Below are positions 11,306 through 21,825 of a DNA stretch of 64,000 bases, piece by piece. The notes under the pieces are model-generated. The model was not told the origin of the DNA, ran no database searches, and saw only the letters and a list, made by a program, of their open reading frames with translations. This stretch comes from Actinernus sp. WN-2022. Taxonomy: Eukaryota > Cnidaria > Anthozoa > Actiniaria > Actinernidae. A program made the position numbers and the translations under genes. Positions within the stretch are counted from its first letter, which is position 1, and each line of letters starts with the position of its first letter. The DNA lies in the NCBI GenBank assembly GCA_030867875.1, contig JAOWCC010000019.1:36251976-36315975 (forward strand), given 5' to 3'.

Positions 11306-12641
11306 GTGAAAGTTTCCACTTTCGAGGGTGTGGTTGGCCTGCTAAGAGAGTACCATGGACAACAGAGGACAAGGAGTGGATACAAGATATTGATGGTCTG
11401 TTTACAGATCTGTTTGGTCCAGACTTACTGACATACAGTTACGATCACAGCAAAAGGTGTGTTATCAATGAAGCAGATGCCATTCCTTCCTTTATCTACT
11501 GCCACAGTAATTGGGAATGCCAATACAAGGTGAAAGTTCAGCCATCAACAGCTGATGACAAAAAAACACAACACAAAGACGACAACAACAGTCAACCTAC
11601 AACATGTAAACCTACGGCTGAAGGTGCAAAAATACAACACAAAGACATCAAAAGTCAATCTAAACCGAGGGATAAAGGAGAGAAAACACAATGCAGAGAC
11701 AACAACTGCAGTAAACCTAAACCTAGGGCTACAGGAGACAACACACAACTAAATAAGAGGCTGCAGGCAACATCTCATATCCTACCTGTGCCACAACGTA
11801 CTACAACTGTCACCTACCCTGACATACTGAGATGTGGTCAAACACAACAAATGACGAGGCTGCAGAGGGCTCGGCTTAATTTGCCTCCTGCAACTCAAGT
11901 TGATAATTCATCGGTGACTGTTGCAGCAAATCCCAATGAAACAACATCATTATTACATCTACGCCTACGTACCACCAAAGAAATTGTAGAGCAGGCCAAG
12001 GAATTGTGTCGTAACACTGGTGTATCAAATACTGCAATACAGATCGGACATCTTGGCACCTTCAATTATGATGACCTTAACATCCTGGAGGGTATATGTC
12101 TTGCAAGAAGGACAGCAGCACTTATATTGTCCGAAGAAAACTGCCATTCACAGTCAAATGGGATTTTATACCTGCCAACATATATACAAACTTGGTCTAC
12201 ATGTCATTTCCAGTACCTCATTGACCAGATGAAGAGAGTTATCAAACACATGCCAGTTCATGTCAGTGGGTCACACTGGGGTCTACTTTTCATCGACTCA
12301 ATAACTAGCACAGCATACTATGATGATGGATTGAAGACCGACCCACCAGATGACATCGATGCCGTTGTTGAAAATCTTACAAAGGCGCTAACTACACTAT
12401 GCAAGTGGTCTCTGACTAAGGGTTGGGTGAACTGTGCAAATCACTTCATCGTTTTGGAATACCACGACAGCCTATCTCAGGAACTGGATCAGCAAGTTGT
12501 GGGGTAGCTGTTATCCTGGCAATCAGAGATATATTCCACTCTCATTCAGTGCCTTTTGATCAATTCCAATGGAAATTCAGTGACATGGACAAGCACAGAA
12601 AAGATATCATGCTTCAAATCCTCAAATGGGCTCAATAAGAA
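11306..12641 (+). pseudogene. Ulp1/C48 cysteine-protease exon, one frameshift
   Basis: Terminal exon; C48 proteases cleave SUMO or related tags. The acceptor is AATGTACAG at 11305. It opens ESFHFRGCGWPAKRVPWT, then WIQDIDGLF-TDLFGPD. A hydrophilic insert at 11550-11760 has about three imperfect 23-residue repeats (KTQHKDDNN, KIQHKDIKS, KTQCRDNNC). The protease domain has catalytic His in VSGSHWGLLFID (codon 12274), the following acidic segment YYDDG, and Cys in GSASCGVAVI (codon 12498). The last lies in a second frame, so one base has been lost or gained between about 12440 and 12470. The first frame ends at 12505-12507; the correct one ends after DIMLQILKWAQ near 12638. All three catalytic-site motifs survive, so the copy is young or the frameshift is an assembly error. 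Similar Ulp1 domains occur in cellular genes and in several transposon classes. Confidence 0.75.
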
Positions 12642-12694
12642 TATATTTCCATAAATTATACATGTATACTTTTTATGTACAATGTACATGTATG

Positions 12695-13078
12695 TGTGTT
12701 AAGTTTCTTGTTCTAGATAACAACTGTACATGACTAGGCCTTGACTTATCGCTCAGCCCGTGATAGTCAAGTTTACAATAATAACAATACTAATAAGCTA
12801 TCAAAGAACATAAGATATCATTTGTGTGTTGCGTTTCTTGTTTTAGATATAACCATACATGACTAAGCCTCGAGTTATCGCTCAGGTGGCACGCCCGTGA
12901 TAGTCAAGTTTACAATAATAACAATACTAACAAGCTATCAATGAACATATTATATCATTTGTTTGTTGCGTTTCTTGTTTTAGATATAACCATACATGAC
13001 TAAGCCTTGACTTATCGCTCAGGTGGCACGCCCGTGATAGTCAAGTTTACAATAATAACAGTACTAATAAGCTATCAA
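12695..13078. repeat. Tandem repeat, about 137 bp, nearly three copies
   Basis: TGACTA(A/G)GCCT begins at 12731, 12860 and 12997. The blocks CTTATCGCTCAG, GATAGTCAAGTTTACAATAATAAC and GCGTTTCTTGTTTTAGATAT recur in order. The first copy lacks 8 bp (GGTGGCAC). It starts about 50 bp after the end of the C48 gene and contains no coding signal. Confidence 0.9.
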
Positions 13079-13096
13079 ATTTGGTTTTGGACAGTA

Positions 13097-13210
13097 CCGA
13101 TGCCTCTCTTGGATAAAGGAAAAGGAGTTTGAAGAAGTCAACCAAGTGTATCAAACACGACTTGAAGTGTTAATTGAGAAAAGAGAAAAAATAACCCAGA
13201 AAGAATTATA
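13097..13210 (+). CDS. Possible orphan terminal exon
   Basis: After a plausible acceptor (GGTTTTGGACAG) one frame reads RCLSWIKEKEFEEVNQVYQT, then RLEVLIEKREKITQKEL and a stop at 13208-13210. The composition is strongly helical and charged, unlike the surrounding sequence. I do not recognise a family. The nearest upstream coding exon already ends in its own stop, so this may be a displaced fragment. Confidence 0.3.
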
Positions 13211-14199
13211 ACTCGGAGAGTTAGTGTTTTAGCAAGAAAAATCCAAAAACCCTTCACCAGAGCTGTTCTGAAGAGAATTTACTTATTCTGTTGTCATAGC
13301 AGTCAGGTATTTAAGTTTATTGTGACGATTTTATCATATTCATTGACATATTTTACAAATCGAGCAGCATTCCAACAGACAACATTTTTTTTTTTTTTTG
13401 TGGGCGCCATTGTAGTAATATCTATCAATTTTCCAAATCTGTCCATCCCCCTCCCACATATACCTGGAGCATTTGATAACTCAGTCTGTCTCAGGGATGA
13501 GGGATTTGCCAGCAAAGAAAAGTAGGCAGGTGGGAGATTCGTCAAACTGTTTAAGTTTAACAATCCACCATGCGGAAAAGGTTGGTGGATGTACATTTGA
13601 CCACAATCCCTTGCAAACCTAACAGTCGAAATAACACGTTGAAACCACTATGCTCTTCAGCAACAATACACTGGCAATGACAAATATACTAGCTTGTTTT
13701 TTAAGATTTATAAACTCTCTACCACGATTTCTTAACGAATTTATTTAAGTTTTTCGCACGCAAAGAATTGTGGGTAAAAATACAAGCCCGTCATCATTTT
13801 CTGTACGTTGTAACGTAAATACACTACAGTTTCGTTTAAAGTTCAAACATAACAGTTACTAGTAACATGACATTGTGCCACGACATGATGAAACATTTTG
13901 GGCTAAACTACAGAACACAGGGCCACTTATCAAGATCTACTCCCAAATCCCGATCTACGGCTCGGTAGTCACCACTACCCACAGGGAGTCCCTAACCGAT
14001 GCTAGAATATTGGAAGATCGATCGAAACATTACTTTTGACGCGTGTGGACTGCCTGTGGTTTCGTTGCCGCGCGAGCATGGTTGAGAATGTTTCGAAGTA
14101 TGTTTGTTTTTAATTCTCGCATCTGAAAATGGACAATAAAGTTATCTGGCCGTAAAACGAATCCGCTGAATGTGTAGATTATTCATTATTCTGTAGCCT
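13211..14199. other. Non-coding interval
   Basis: Contains a T-tract at 13386-13400 and no convincing gene. ORFs on both strands here are short and lack motifs. Confidence 0.5.
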
Positions 14200-14209
14200 G
14201 TATTAGTTT

Positions 14210-14655
14210 AGTCTCCTTCGCAGCCGTTCTTAGTGGAGCTGGCGCATGGCGTGACGATCCTAACGGGCTGCTTACACCAGCCATAAATTATATTCCAAGG
14301 CACTGACCAATCATAATTCAGTTCTCAGACTCATCAAGAACCACTCGCACCAGAAATCTCGTCTGGCGGGAAATCGTTAGTGGAAATATAGAGGCTAAAC
14401 TTGAAAAAATGGATGTATAATCGCTTCAAATAGCTTCATCTACATTGATTTCTGTTCTTAGTTTTTATCAAGAAATAGGAAATATTTTGGAAGAACTCGT
14501 TGATTTTGAGGCAAAACTGATGAGCTCGTAAATGCCGACAAAAGCAAAGCGAGTCGTTGCTAATTAAGTTGTAAACAATGGGGAATGGAATGTCTGGCTG
14601 GTGTAGGCAGCCGTTAGTGGCATGACGATCCTAAGAACAGCTGCGATGGAGACTA
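14210..14655. mobile_element. 446-bp MITE with perfect 10-bp target duplication
   Basis: GTATTAGTTT is repeated exactly at 14200-14209 and 14656-14665. The ends are AGTCTCC-TCGCAGC-GTTCTTAG in inverse, with further complementary blocks (GGCTG-TACACCAGCCA). Duplication length suggests a Mutator-type origin. No ORF inside. Confidence 0.8.
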
Positions 14656-14665
14656 GTATTAGTTT

Positions 14666-15537
14666 TAATACATCCGAGACTGTTTTGAACGAGGTTCACT
14701 GACACCTGTTCGACGATTTTCGCTCTGATCGCCTTGCTATAAAGTATTGAAAGTGAAGACACGGCCATCTAAAAACCGACCAGAAGTCCTTTGCAGCTTT
14801 CATAATCTCTAATTTAATTCACATATGTGAGTTGTTTAAGTATTTTCTCACTTCTTATGTGACTTTCTTGGCAAGCTTTGTAGTTTAAAAAAGTTTTCAC
14901 ACATTTTATTTTCGTTTTTGTAATCCAAGGTGTTTCCTTTTTTGTTGCAACGTTTAAAAAAAAAACGACTCAGTAGGGGAGGTACTAGGAACATTTAGTT
15001 TCACAAAAAAATCCCTTCTGGGTTACTAAGGGGTGGAGTCGTTATGAGTACTAGTTACGAAAAATGTCGCGTACGCATTTCCCTACTATGATAGGGTCCC
15101 GTAAGGCATGGCCTATCGCTCCCCGTGTGGTTATACGTTGCAGTCAAAAAGGAAACACCGGCTCACCGTGTCTTCCCTTTCTAATACTTATACAGTCGTT
15201 ACCAAAGCAAGCATTTAGCAGACCTTTTACGTTTCGCGTGTCGCTTTTCTTACTTCAAGCGATTCTTTTTCTATCTACTTATTTGAATTGACGTTAATTG
15301 CAAATTTTGAAGAATACAGCAGAGACATAAACACGAGTGCTTGCTCTCCCTTGAATGGTGTGGTTTGTAATTACACATATCAGATCACAGTAGAAACAGG
15401 CACGCTATTCTAGTATAGGTCGGTCTGTGAAAAAATGCTTAAAGGAATGTTAGGCTGGAATGTTTCCATCATCAGTGACTACTCTTACAGCAGGTCAACT
15501 TTACTTATATAGTATCTAACTGTAAGCTTTCCCATCT
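14666..15537. other. Non-coding interval
   Basis: No gene recognised. Short plus-strand ORFs (for example 15064-15291) have no family motifs. Confidence 0.5.
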
Positions 15538-15547
15538 TACTCGTCTT

Positions 15548-17210
15548 CTATAGAGAAGGCCAGCATATCAACTCGAACTCTCTTGTAGTGCGCCCTTCTC
15601 CCAGCTCGATGATAATAGTTGACCGGCTTGTTGGTCTTTGCATTTGTGCAGCGATCCCTTTTCTTCGAGCCCAAGCTCTCTTCTTTGCAGCTTTTATTTC
15701 GTCTTCGCCTTCGGAAAATGAAGAGCATTCCTCATTTCCACTGAATGTGGCATAAAGTTTCAGCTCGACAGCAGCTTGGTCCTCAAATATTGATTTCACT
15801 ACATCAAGATCATATGTCTTGTACGAAATCCGTCGGTAGCCTGCGTTGCGGCTCTGGAGTATCGGAGCGCAGCGAGCGGAGATTAGGGGGATTGGGGCGA
15901 GGAAAAAAGGAGAGGGGGGAGTAGGTGGGGAGGAGAGGAGAGGAAGAGAGGGCCTGCCGGCAACCCATGGTTATTTTGATAACTCTCGGCCTCAGAAGGC
16001 CGCGTATTGCTATTGGCTAAAATGCGTGATTGACAGAAATCATTCGCATGCGATAAGAGCGGAAACCAATTAGTATGGCGACAAACATAGCGAGAATTCC
16101 TTCAGCGATGAATTTAAAGAAATAATTACATATCTTTTGTAATGAGATCGAATTTCGCGATGAGCTGAAGAACCCTGTATCGGAACTCCACAAGCGTCTT
16201 GCTCGACGAAACGCACACGGTTGAAACATGGCAGGTGTGTTCGAGGAACATGCTTGTGCTTCCGAAAATAGGAGCTGCTTTGATGATTTCGTACCGCTGC
16301 GTGGATGGTTTTTAGCGCTTCTTTTGGCAGAACTTCGTTCCGATGTTATTGTGTCGGCAGTGTTATTTACTGATTTGGTGGGGAATTTATATTCAGCGGC
16401 AACGAGTTCTCTTTATCTTAGTTATCTTTATTCTGCAAACCTTCACGAACATAGGTGTAGTTCTCTACTGCATTTTTAATCTTCCTTCCTCAGGAACGAC
16501 AGACTCGCTCTGATAGAGCAGCAGATTTCGGAATATGAAGACCAATACTTTTGCAGGCACCAGCTAGAGTTATTTAAAGCTTCGGCTCTCTTTTCTTTCT
16601 GAAGTCTTGAACAGATTCTCGCCGTGGAAATATTTGAATTCTCAAACGCTAGCTTAAAACATACATTACATATCCTGCAAAAGTCGTTGACATTTACAGG
16701 TTTGGGTTTAGGCCCTGTCTTCACATGTTTTTTCGGAGTTTCAGCTGACATTCTCCAAGTTCGTATATCTTTTGTTTTGAATTTTACGCTCGAGTTGAGA
16801 TTCCTTGATATTCCACGCGTGAGTTTGACAGATATTAAACATGGTTTTCACTTCCGCCGCATGATGATTGGATGAATCGGTCGAATGACTTACTAATTTT
16901 ATGCATTTTAATTAGTGGGTGGATATCAAAATAACCATGGGTTGCCGGCAGGCTCTCTCTTCCTCTCCTCCCCATCCCCACCCCCTCCCCCCTCTCTTTT
17001 TTCCTCGCCCCAATCCCCCTAATTTCCGCTCGCTGCGCTCCGATACTCCAGAGCCGCAACGCAGGCTAATCCGTCGGGTATTTGAGGAGTACAGTGGCTG
17101 CTTTCTGTGGGAACAGTCCCTCACACTGTCTAAACTGGGACCAATTCCATACAGCAGATGGCACATGTACTTCTGCGGTACTTGTAGGAAGTCTATTCGT
17201 ACCCATTTGC
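15548..17210 (-). pseudogene. Exon 2 of an unknown gene, split by a Mutator-type element
   Basis: The exon starts after the acceptor TTATACTAG and joins exon 1 (17451-17697) in phase: LPG|KWVRIDFLQVPQKYMCHLL. It continues LYGIGPSLDSVRDC and LYSSNTRR up to 17069. The frame is then cut by the element at 15837-17068. On the far side it resumes without loss as ISYKTYDLDVVKS, FEDQAAVELKLYATFSG, an acidic stretch, and AAKKRAWARRKG, ending EGRTTREFELICWPSL at 15548. Leaving out the element and one duplicated copy restores an uninterrupted frame, which is strong evidence that this was a coding exon. Function is unknown. Confidence 0.65.
15837..17068. mobile_element. Mutator-like element, 147-bp terminal inverted repeats
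   Basis: The ends TAGCCTGCGTTGCGGCTCTG are inverted repeats of about 147 bp, including a purine-rich GGGGAGGAGAGGA tract and CCTGCCGGCAACCCATGG. A perfect 9-bp direct repeat ATCCGTCGG flanks it (15828-15836, 17069-17077). Long TIRs plus a 9-bp duplication fit the MULE superfamily. On the minus strand at 16476-16751 is the start of a protein: KTGPKPKP, then CRICNVCFKLAF, and after frameshifts SERVCRS-GRKIKNAVENYT. This is a Cys-rich ZAD-like N-terminus, so the copy looks like an internally deleted autonomous element. Confidence 0.8.
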
Positions 17211-17450
17211 CTAGTATAATTTGATTTGTAGTTGAACTAAACAGTATAACTGATTTGAATATTGAGGTCTCTTCAAGCGTTTGAAGAAACTCGTTTCATG
17301 AAATATTTTATGTTTCTTAAGATTTTGACTGTTATATATCCAATATCAGAGAGCTTCGAATTGTAAAGACTTAAACTGCATGATCACAAAATAATTCAGG
17401 GCGGCCACTTATCTAAACTCCTACAAATTGTACGTATAACAGAAACTTAC

Positions 17451-17697
17451 CTGGAAGTTTTGGATGCATTGATTCATTCATGCATTCAGTCAGCCCTGAC
17501 AACCAGTGACCAAAGTCCTCTTTCTCTGAACATAGTAACGGCTGTAATGGTGTGATCTTATCTCCATTGTGGTCTTTAAATTCCAGTTCGAAATGTAGTT
17601 CTTCTAGGCGGTGGTATTTTAATCGGTGTTTCAAGACAGCTGTGCTGGATTTGAAGCTCTTTTTTACGCAAAGATGACAGAAAGTTGAAAACGACAT
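17451..17697 (-). CDS. Exon 1, C2H2-like finger protein of unknown function
   Basis: It begins at the ATG at 17697 and ends at CTTCCAG|GTAAGT. The first residues, CHLCVKKSFKSSTAVLKHRL-KYH, form a single C2H2-like finger (C-x2-C ... H-x4-H). Acidic helical sequence follows (LEELHFELEFKDHNGDK), then HWLSGLTECMNESM. The intron to exon 2 is 240 bp and phase 1. The gene is truncated by the MULE insertion in exon 2. Confidence 0.6.
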
Positions 17698-18187
17698 TGT
17701 GCTATGAGAATGACAGTTAGAAGGACGCGGCGCAGAGCGGTTTGAAGTAAAGCTAATAAGTTACCCTTTTAATCTGCATTAGATAGCCAATCAGAATTTA
17801 GCGGTCCTTGAAATCCAAACAAATATTTAAGAGAAACTGATTACCGTTTTCGTTGAACTTTCAAGTCGCTTGGATGACCGTCAATCAAATACGTAAAAAT
17901 ATACTGCTTAGATTTAATTAAGTTATCGGTTTCCGATCACGGCGCACGATATATTGCACATGATTGCCTAATGTTCTCCTATAGCTGCTTCTGAAAAAAA
18001 AAGAACAAAAGAAAGCCTGGAAAAAAAGGAAGCACCTTCAACAAAAAATACGTGAAGATGTTCAACCGATTGAAAAACAGGAACACGGAACTACCTCTAA
18101 AACAATCTCAAATGGCCTGCTCGACAAACCACTCTCTGTACTCTCAACCGGTCTGCTCGACAAACTATATTATCAAGAGCCTCGGAA

Positions 18188-19099
18188 ATGGTTAAATTGG
18201 CACAAAACACAGCTGATTCCAAACGAAAACTCGACGTTACTGTGCGCTCGAATGCTCGTGAAGCAGCCAGCCTGGTCAAGAAAGTAAAAGGAAATCGTGA
18301 GCCATTACCTGCTCCTACGGTGGAACTCGGTAATAAGTTGGTAATGCCCACAGCGGTACAAGAAATCAATCCTGATTTATTAATCACGCAAGCTAAGGTC
18401 GGATCGGGGACCTTTGGTAATTGTTATCTGGCAACGTATCGCGGAGAATTCACCGTCTTAGTGAAATAAATCAAGGCCACCACCTATTCGCACCAGAAGA
18501 AAGCCAAATACGAAGTTGTCCGCGAAGCGAGAGTGCTTTCTTCTTTGGGAGACCACGAAGGACTGCCACATGTGTTTGGTGTGTGTTTGGAAAAGCCTCC
18601 ATACAGACTGGTGATACAATTTCATAACATCAATAATGAAAGTCTCACGATGAGCAAGGCAGCTTCAACTTCAGCTCTTAGTTAACGGGTTGATATCCTT
18701 AAACAGGTCTGCGAGACTATGATTTATCTACATGGACATGGATTTCTTCACAATGACTTGAAAGGGAATAATGTTGTCCTTGAAAAGCACAGCAAAGACG
18801 GGACGTATCACGCCGTAATAATCGATTTCGGGAACAGTGTTGTAGCGACAGAGAAGACCCGGTTAGGAAAGTCCCGAATCAATCTGGATGAGGCAGCAAA
18901 GCTTTACCCCCACATCGCTCCTGAGGTTTTGCGAGGCTGTAAACAATCCTTTGCAAGTGATGTTTACTCCTTCGGAAACCTCATTAAAAAATTCACCAAG
19001 GGTTGTGAGTCCAGCAAAAGTCTCGCCACCATTACAGAAAGTGTTGCCGTTCCAGTCCGCTTCGTAGGTTTACTTTTCAACAAGTTCAACAACAACTGA
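18188..19099 (+). pseudogene. Protein kinase pseudogene with two in-frame TAA stops
   Basis: One frame carries a kinase domain from 18188 to 19099 with no indel. The Gly-rich loop GSGTFGNCYLA is followed by FTVLVK, whose Lys fits the ATP-binding position. The helix EVVREARVLSSLGDHEG and hinge region RLVIQFHNI come next. The catalytic loop is FLHNDLKGNNVVLE (Asp, Lys and Asn kept, HRD changed to HND), then IIDFGNS (DFG) and HIAPEVLRG (APE). Two TAA codons break it: immediately after FTVLVK (18467-18469) and after STSALS (about 18683-18685). Both are one change from a sense codon. The C-lobe ends early at 19099. The HND change and missing end would impair activity even without the stops. Confidence 0.8.
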
Positions 19100-19999
19100 A
19101 TGACATTTAAAATTTGTTTTGTGCAGAATTTCCGTCAAATATTTGGGTAGTAATTTTTATGAGACTAGAAGTTTATTCAGTTTATTTCATCAGGCAAGAC
19201 ACAAATAGCGTTAAGTATCATGTAAAGGGATTATTCCCAATTTTAGTGATTGTTCATGTAGTTTAGTTTCGGTTTCTTTAGAAAAACACGGTAAAAAAAA
19301 TGACGCGATTATACCTCCAAAGCTAATCAAGGCTACGACAGTTGTAGTCCAACTGTTCAGAGAAAAAAATGGATTAATGAAACATGTTTGTTAAAATACC
19401 AAAATGAATCTGTTGATTACATCTTAATAAAAAAATCACTAAATCATTGAAGCAGTAAAAGCGGTTGTTCTTTGAGTTGGTCCCGTAACTGAATAAATAC
19501 TGAGTTACCTAATGTTGTTACTAGAAAATGCATCTGGTATTGATTGATTGTTAATTAGATGATCTTCGAGGTAGAACGCTAAACGGATCAAGTGCAGGGT
19601 TTGTTGACAGAGAAGTGTCTAAATTTGAAAACTTTAACACCTCGTTAAGAGGGTTAGGCTTCCTCCCGCTGCGTATATACTATTGTTTGGTAGTCGAAGC
19701 TATGTTTGGAACGCGGATTTTCAGTACCGATCATACCAATTAAAGCGACTTGAAGCTCCTCATGGTTTACATCTAAAATAACATAATATATATTATGTAC
19801 AAATGTAGTTACCTGGTTTGAATTATACTGCTGTATTGTTTATGGGTCTCAGTTGAGATATGAAAAATACATTTAGGTAAATATTGCATTTATTATTATT
19901 TAGTTATACTCACATGAAGGTACACCCATATTTGAGCAGAACTATATCCTTAGCGAACAACAACGAAGAAAGCCAAATGATTGCAAATGATTGTAAGTA
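19100..19999. other. Non-coding interval
   Basis: AT-rich, no ORF with family similarity and no clear repeat boundary. Confidence 0.5.
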
Positions 20000-20103
20000 A
20001 AAGTTAAATACCGAGAATATTCAGCCATATACATCACGAGGGCTGTAAGCCCGAGGAGTGTATATGATGGCTGAATGCCGAGGTTCAAGGTATTTAACAG
20101 ACT
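20000..20103. mobile_element. 104-bp palindromic MITE
   Basis: Complementary arms run from AGTTAAATACC and TTCAGCCATATACA to TGTATATGATGGCTGAA and GGTATTTAACAGACT. GGGCT/AGCCC is at the centre. Confidence 0.65.
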
Positions 20104-20107
20104 TCAT

Positions 20108-20272
20108 TGTTATTCAATAACCTTTATTTCACTAACATTCCAGTGAATTTCAATATAAAGACCTGATTAGGTATTTATATCATATAAAACCCTCCAAAAA
20201 AAGCTTTGAATATCTAATGAGCAATGTATTGAAATTCACTGGGAACTTAGTAACATAAAGGTTATCGAATAA
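20108..20272. mobile_element. 165-bp inverted-repeat MITE
   Basis: The left end TGTTATTCAATAACCTTTAT and CAGTGAATTTCAATA are repeated in inverse at 20228-20272 (TATTGAAATTCACTGGGAAC, AAAGGTTATCGAATAACAAT). Confidence 0.65.
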
Positions 20273-20486
20273 CAATAGAAAATGTGTCAAAAATGAAATA
20301 AAAAATAATGATGACCTTAAATATAAAATATGAGAGAATATCAAACCTGTGGAATTTATATTTGTTATTATTTGTATAATTAGTATTCTCTTGTCTTGGC
20401 ATACATCTGCCATTTTAGCTCATAAAACTTTTTTCACAGGTTAGATAATATCACTCTGACTAATCATTTAAGCTACAGTAAGATGC

Positions 20487-21200
20487 TTAATTCTTTCGGC
20501 CTCTAGAATATTCAGCAGCAGTTGTGTTTGGGAAATGATTTAAATAATAAGACTCCAGCTTGTGTCTGGTTGCATTCCAAAAGTGACTGTCATACTTAAT
20601 TCTTTGAATACTGATTCCAATGCAAGTGTATATAACAAAGTCACACCAGTCTGCCCTGGTAACTCCCATTTGGCTCTGCACCTGAAAGTAGTATGGGTGA
20701 TTTTTCTTGAGTTTGGGTTTCCCATGAAATCCTCAGAGCAAAATGTATTGTCAGAGCATGCATCGAGTGGAGTTACTCTGAACTTTCTTTCTGGACACTT
20801 GATCCCAATTAAACCAAAAGGTTCCTTGCACCCTTTGTCAATGACCTTTGCATCTGGTGAAGCTGCCAAGAATGGAGAGTCCATGTTAACAACAAGACCT
20901 GACTTCATTAGTTGAATATCTCTTCTTGTTGAGAACATACATTTCTCATATTGCCTTAAGGCAATTGGCTCATAGGTTTTGCCATGTAATGTGTATCTAG
21001 ATGTTTAGGGTCAAGTAAGCTATTAACAAAATTGTCATGATTACGTCGACGACAGCAAACAGTTTTGAAATTTGACGAAGTAAGCCTAAACCTTCTTTCG
21101 ATCTTCTATTCTGTAGATGTTGACTGTGCGCGTGTTCTCTCTTCAATATCACTGAGTTTCACTGCATCAACATAAGGTATTCTAGTAGGGTCTTTTGCTG
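20487..21200 (-). pseudogene. YqaJ-type nuclease domain, decayed
   Basis: YqaJ proteins are lambda-exonuclease-like DNases of the PD-(D/E)xK fold. Read right to left, the frame has RRFRLTSSNF near 21080, a stop-interrupted stretch, then SGLVVNMDSPFLAASPDAKV. This is followed by FGLIGIKCPE, where the family usually has GLLEIKCP; the catalytic Glu is changed to Gly. It continues VTPLDACSDNTFC. A frameshift near 20690 moves the C-terminal block QSQMGVTRADWCDFVIYT and IQRIKYDSHFW into another frame, ending at 20487. Stops, frameshift and loss of the acidic residue mark it as a pseudogene. Confidence 0.7.
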
Positions 21201-21346
21201 GGTGTCTAATTGTTCTGGCAACTTATACTGTTCTGTAGACATAAGGGGGAATTTAGGATATTGCTGTATGTCATTCACTAAATCAGGGGGAACTCTTTCT
21301 GTGCAATCAATATCACATTAAACAGTGAAGTTTGATTCAGTGAATG

Positions 21347-21532
21347 TCAGCTGGTAGCTAGCAAAAGATCCACTGAGTGATGGTGCTTGTTTGCATGATC
21401 CACATTTTTACCAGTTTTTGAAATGTGAATGTTCATTTCAGCTTTAGTGAAAAGTGGCATAAGTTGTAGGTTAGTTGACCATCTGACTGTTGGGAACTTA
21501 ACTGTGGCGTAGTGCAGTCGTATCACGTGCAC
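21347..21532 (-). pseudogene. Middle fragment of the SAP/YqaJ gene
   Basis: After a possible acceptor (TACGCCACAG) the frame reads VKFPTVRWSTNLQLMPLFTK and HISKTGKNVDHANKHHHS. This is the position, between the SAP start exon and the YqaJ domain, where related genes carry a linker and SWIM-like region. Assignment rests mainly on position. Confidence 0.4.
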
Positions 21533-21715
21533 CGAGAGGTTGACTTGAGGTTATATCTTGTCTCTGTTTACGTTTGGAATATATTTGATTCGGATCGGGA
21601 TCAACAATATTCTGGTCGCGTCTAGTGCTAGTATACTCTTCTACTCTAGAAATAGACGTAAAAGTGCAAGTTTGGTATAAAAAACACCGGTCATGTTTAC
21701 GATTCCCGCTCTTAC

Positions 21716-21822
21716 CTTTTGACAAGTTGTGCTTTCATTTTCAGTCCCTTTCCACGATCACCACGACACTTTAGCCAAAATCGAAGTTCTTCAACCTTTA
21801 GTTGTGCCGGTGGTCTTCCCAT
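21716..21822 (-). CDS. SAP-like first exon of the YqaJ-family gene
   Basis: Starts at the ATG at 21822 and ends at GTCAAAAG|GTAAGAG. It encodes MGRPPAQLKVEELRFWLKCR, then GDRGKGLKMKAQLVKR. This matches the SAP helix-turn-helix pattern (Lxxxxlkxwlkxrg-xxKGxKxxLvxR) that often opens cnidarian YqaJ-family genes. The start codon lies only a few bases from the broken end of a LINE. Confidence 0.6.
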
Positions 21823-21825
21823 ACT

